From NCBI GenBank assembly GCA_036163455.1, contig JAYZKL010000038.1, positions 1-40,274 on the forward strand: DNA of 40,274 nucleotides. Direction: 5' to 3'. Source of the DNA: GCA-2701705 sp036163455. Its GTDB lineage: Bacteria > Pseudomonadota > Gammaproteobacteria > GCA-002705445 > GCA-002716945. The position numbers were made by a program, and so were the translations under genes. Every line of letters starts with the position of its first letter. Position 1 is the stretch's first letter. Of this stretch, positions 39,867-40,274 are shown piece by piece. The notes under the pieces are model-generated. The model did not search any database and was not told the origin of the DNA. It saw only the letters and a list, made by a program, of their open reading frames with translations.

Positions 39867-40274
39867 TTATTTTTCTATCCCTGCTTTTTTGTACCAATAT
39901 TGAGCTTTTTCTAGATCCTGTGTTACTTTTTTTCCTTCTTCATAAATCATAGCAAGCGTTGTAGCAGAACCCATTAATCCTTGTTCTGCAGCTTTAGTAA
40001 ACCACTCTATACTTTTATTTATATCTGCTTCTACGCACTCACCTTCGAGATACATAAATCCCAATGCATGTTGTGCTAAAGCAAAATTTTTTTCTGCAGA
40101 TTTTGTCATATAATCCAATGCTTTTTTTGTATTGTCATCACTGCTGACGCAACCCAATCCATTTTGCAACATAATAGCCATTCTATACATAGCATCAGCA
40201 TTATCTTCTTCAGCTAATGGATGAAGTAGTTTAAAAGCATGAGCAAAGTTTTTAGTTTCAAAAGCTGCAATACC
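39867..40274 (-). CDS. Sel1-repeat (SLR) protein, N-terminus outside window
   Basis: At least 135 residues in a frame open from the window edge. Successive tetratricopeptide-like Sel1 repeats are visible, for example Ala-Gln-His-Ala-Leu-Gly-Phe-Met-Tyr-Leu-Glu-Gly followed by Trp-Phe-Thr-Lys-Ala-Ala-Glu-Gln-Gly and then Ile-Tyr-Glu-Glu-Gly with Tyr-Trp-Tyr-Lys-Lys-Ala. Such proteins scaffold protein complexes. The start codon lies beyond the window: the ATG at 40190 is inside a continuing repeat. It ends 2 bases before the cysG start. Confidence 0.85.
   Translation of the reverse strand, partial: GIAAFETKNFAHAFKLLHPLAEEDNADAMYRMAIMLQNGLGCVSSDDNTKKALDYMTKSAEKNFALAQHALGFMYLEGECVEADINKSIEWFTKAAEQGLMGSATTLAMIYEEGKKVTQDLEKAQYWYKKAGIEK

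Noticed and set aside
1..40274. CRISPR array accompanying the Cas6-like and Cas4-like proteins
   Set aside because: No regularly spaced direct repeats were seen on reading the intergenic regions, all of which are shorter than 300 bases, and no other cas gene is present.

Overview
The window is an AT-rich (roughly one third G+C), densely packed stretch of a bacterial chromosome. The gene families point to a marine sulfur-oxidising gammaproteobacterium of the SUP05 / Candidatus Thioglobus / vesicomyid-symbiont type. Evidence for this is a complete oxidative (reverse) Dsr locus in the order dsrABEFHCMKLJOPNR (all on the minus strand), gammaproteobacterial housekeeping blocks (rplU-rpmA-obgE-proB; murJ-ribF-ileS-lspA-fkpB-ispH) and an aerobic-type TonB iron uptake system. 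The lineage is inferred from gene content; no rRNA or tRNA is present to confirm it. No gene-free stretch exceeds 300 bases, and no CRISPR array, insertion sequence or integrase was seen.

Layout. (1) 1-5438: partial rpmE2, a PD-(D/E)XK nuclease-like protein, a cpdA-like phosphodiesterase, amtB with a convincing sigma-54 promoter, a geranylgeranyl-reductase-family flavoprotein and ispB. (2) 5515-15782: ribosomal proteins L21, L27 and S20, the GTPase ObgE, ProB, and a tightly overlapping murJ-ribF-ileS-lspA-fkpB-ispH run. (3) 15793-28079: the dsr operon, which oxidises stored or imported sulfur to sulfite. DsrAB is the siroheme sulfite reductase working in reverse, DsrEFH and DsrC are the sulfur relay, DsrMKJOP is the membrane complex, DsrL the NAD(P)H-linked flavoprotein, DsrN the siroheme amidase and DsrR an A-type-like protein. 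(4) 28199-33918: a divergently transcribed accessory module with a TauD-like dioxygenase, an orphan Cas6/Cmx6-like RAMP protein, a DsrC homologue with no cysteines (RspA-like), a DsrC homologue keeping only the upstream cysteine, a prolyl-4-hydroxylase-like dioxygenase, a TrpD2-like protein, a DUF4396 membrane protein and several small unknown proteins. (5) 33883-38473: exbB, a FecA-like TonB-dependent receptor, two exbD genes and tonB, with two Fur boxes between the receptor and exbD. (6) 38470-40274: cysG, which makes the siroheme DsrAB needs, and a partial Sel1-repeat gene.

The most interesting points are in regions 3 and 4. The Cas6-like gene sits beside the dsr operon without any CRISPR, embedded among variant DsrC proteins, and may be part of an undescribed link between sulfur relay and RNA processing or modification; this is a hypothesis. 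Two genes, dsrO and the unknown minus-strand gene at 30914-31330, carry an in-frame stop followed by a continued protein-like open frame that ends flush against the next gene. They look like recent nonsense mutations or sequence errors rather than natural ends. A possible third case follows the Cas6-like gene. One of the two ExbD proteins has Asn where the proton-carrying Asp is expected.
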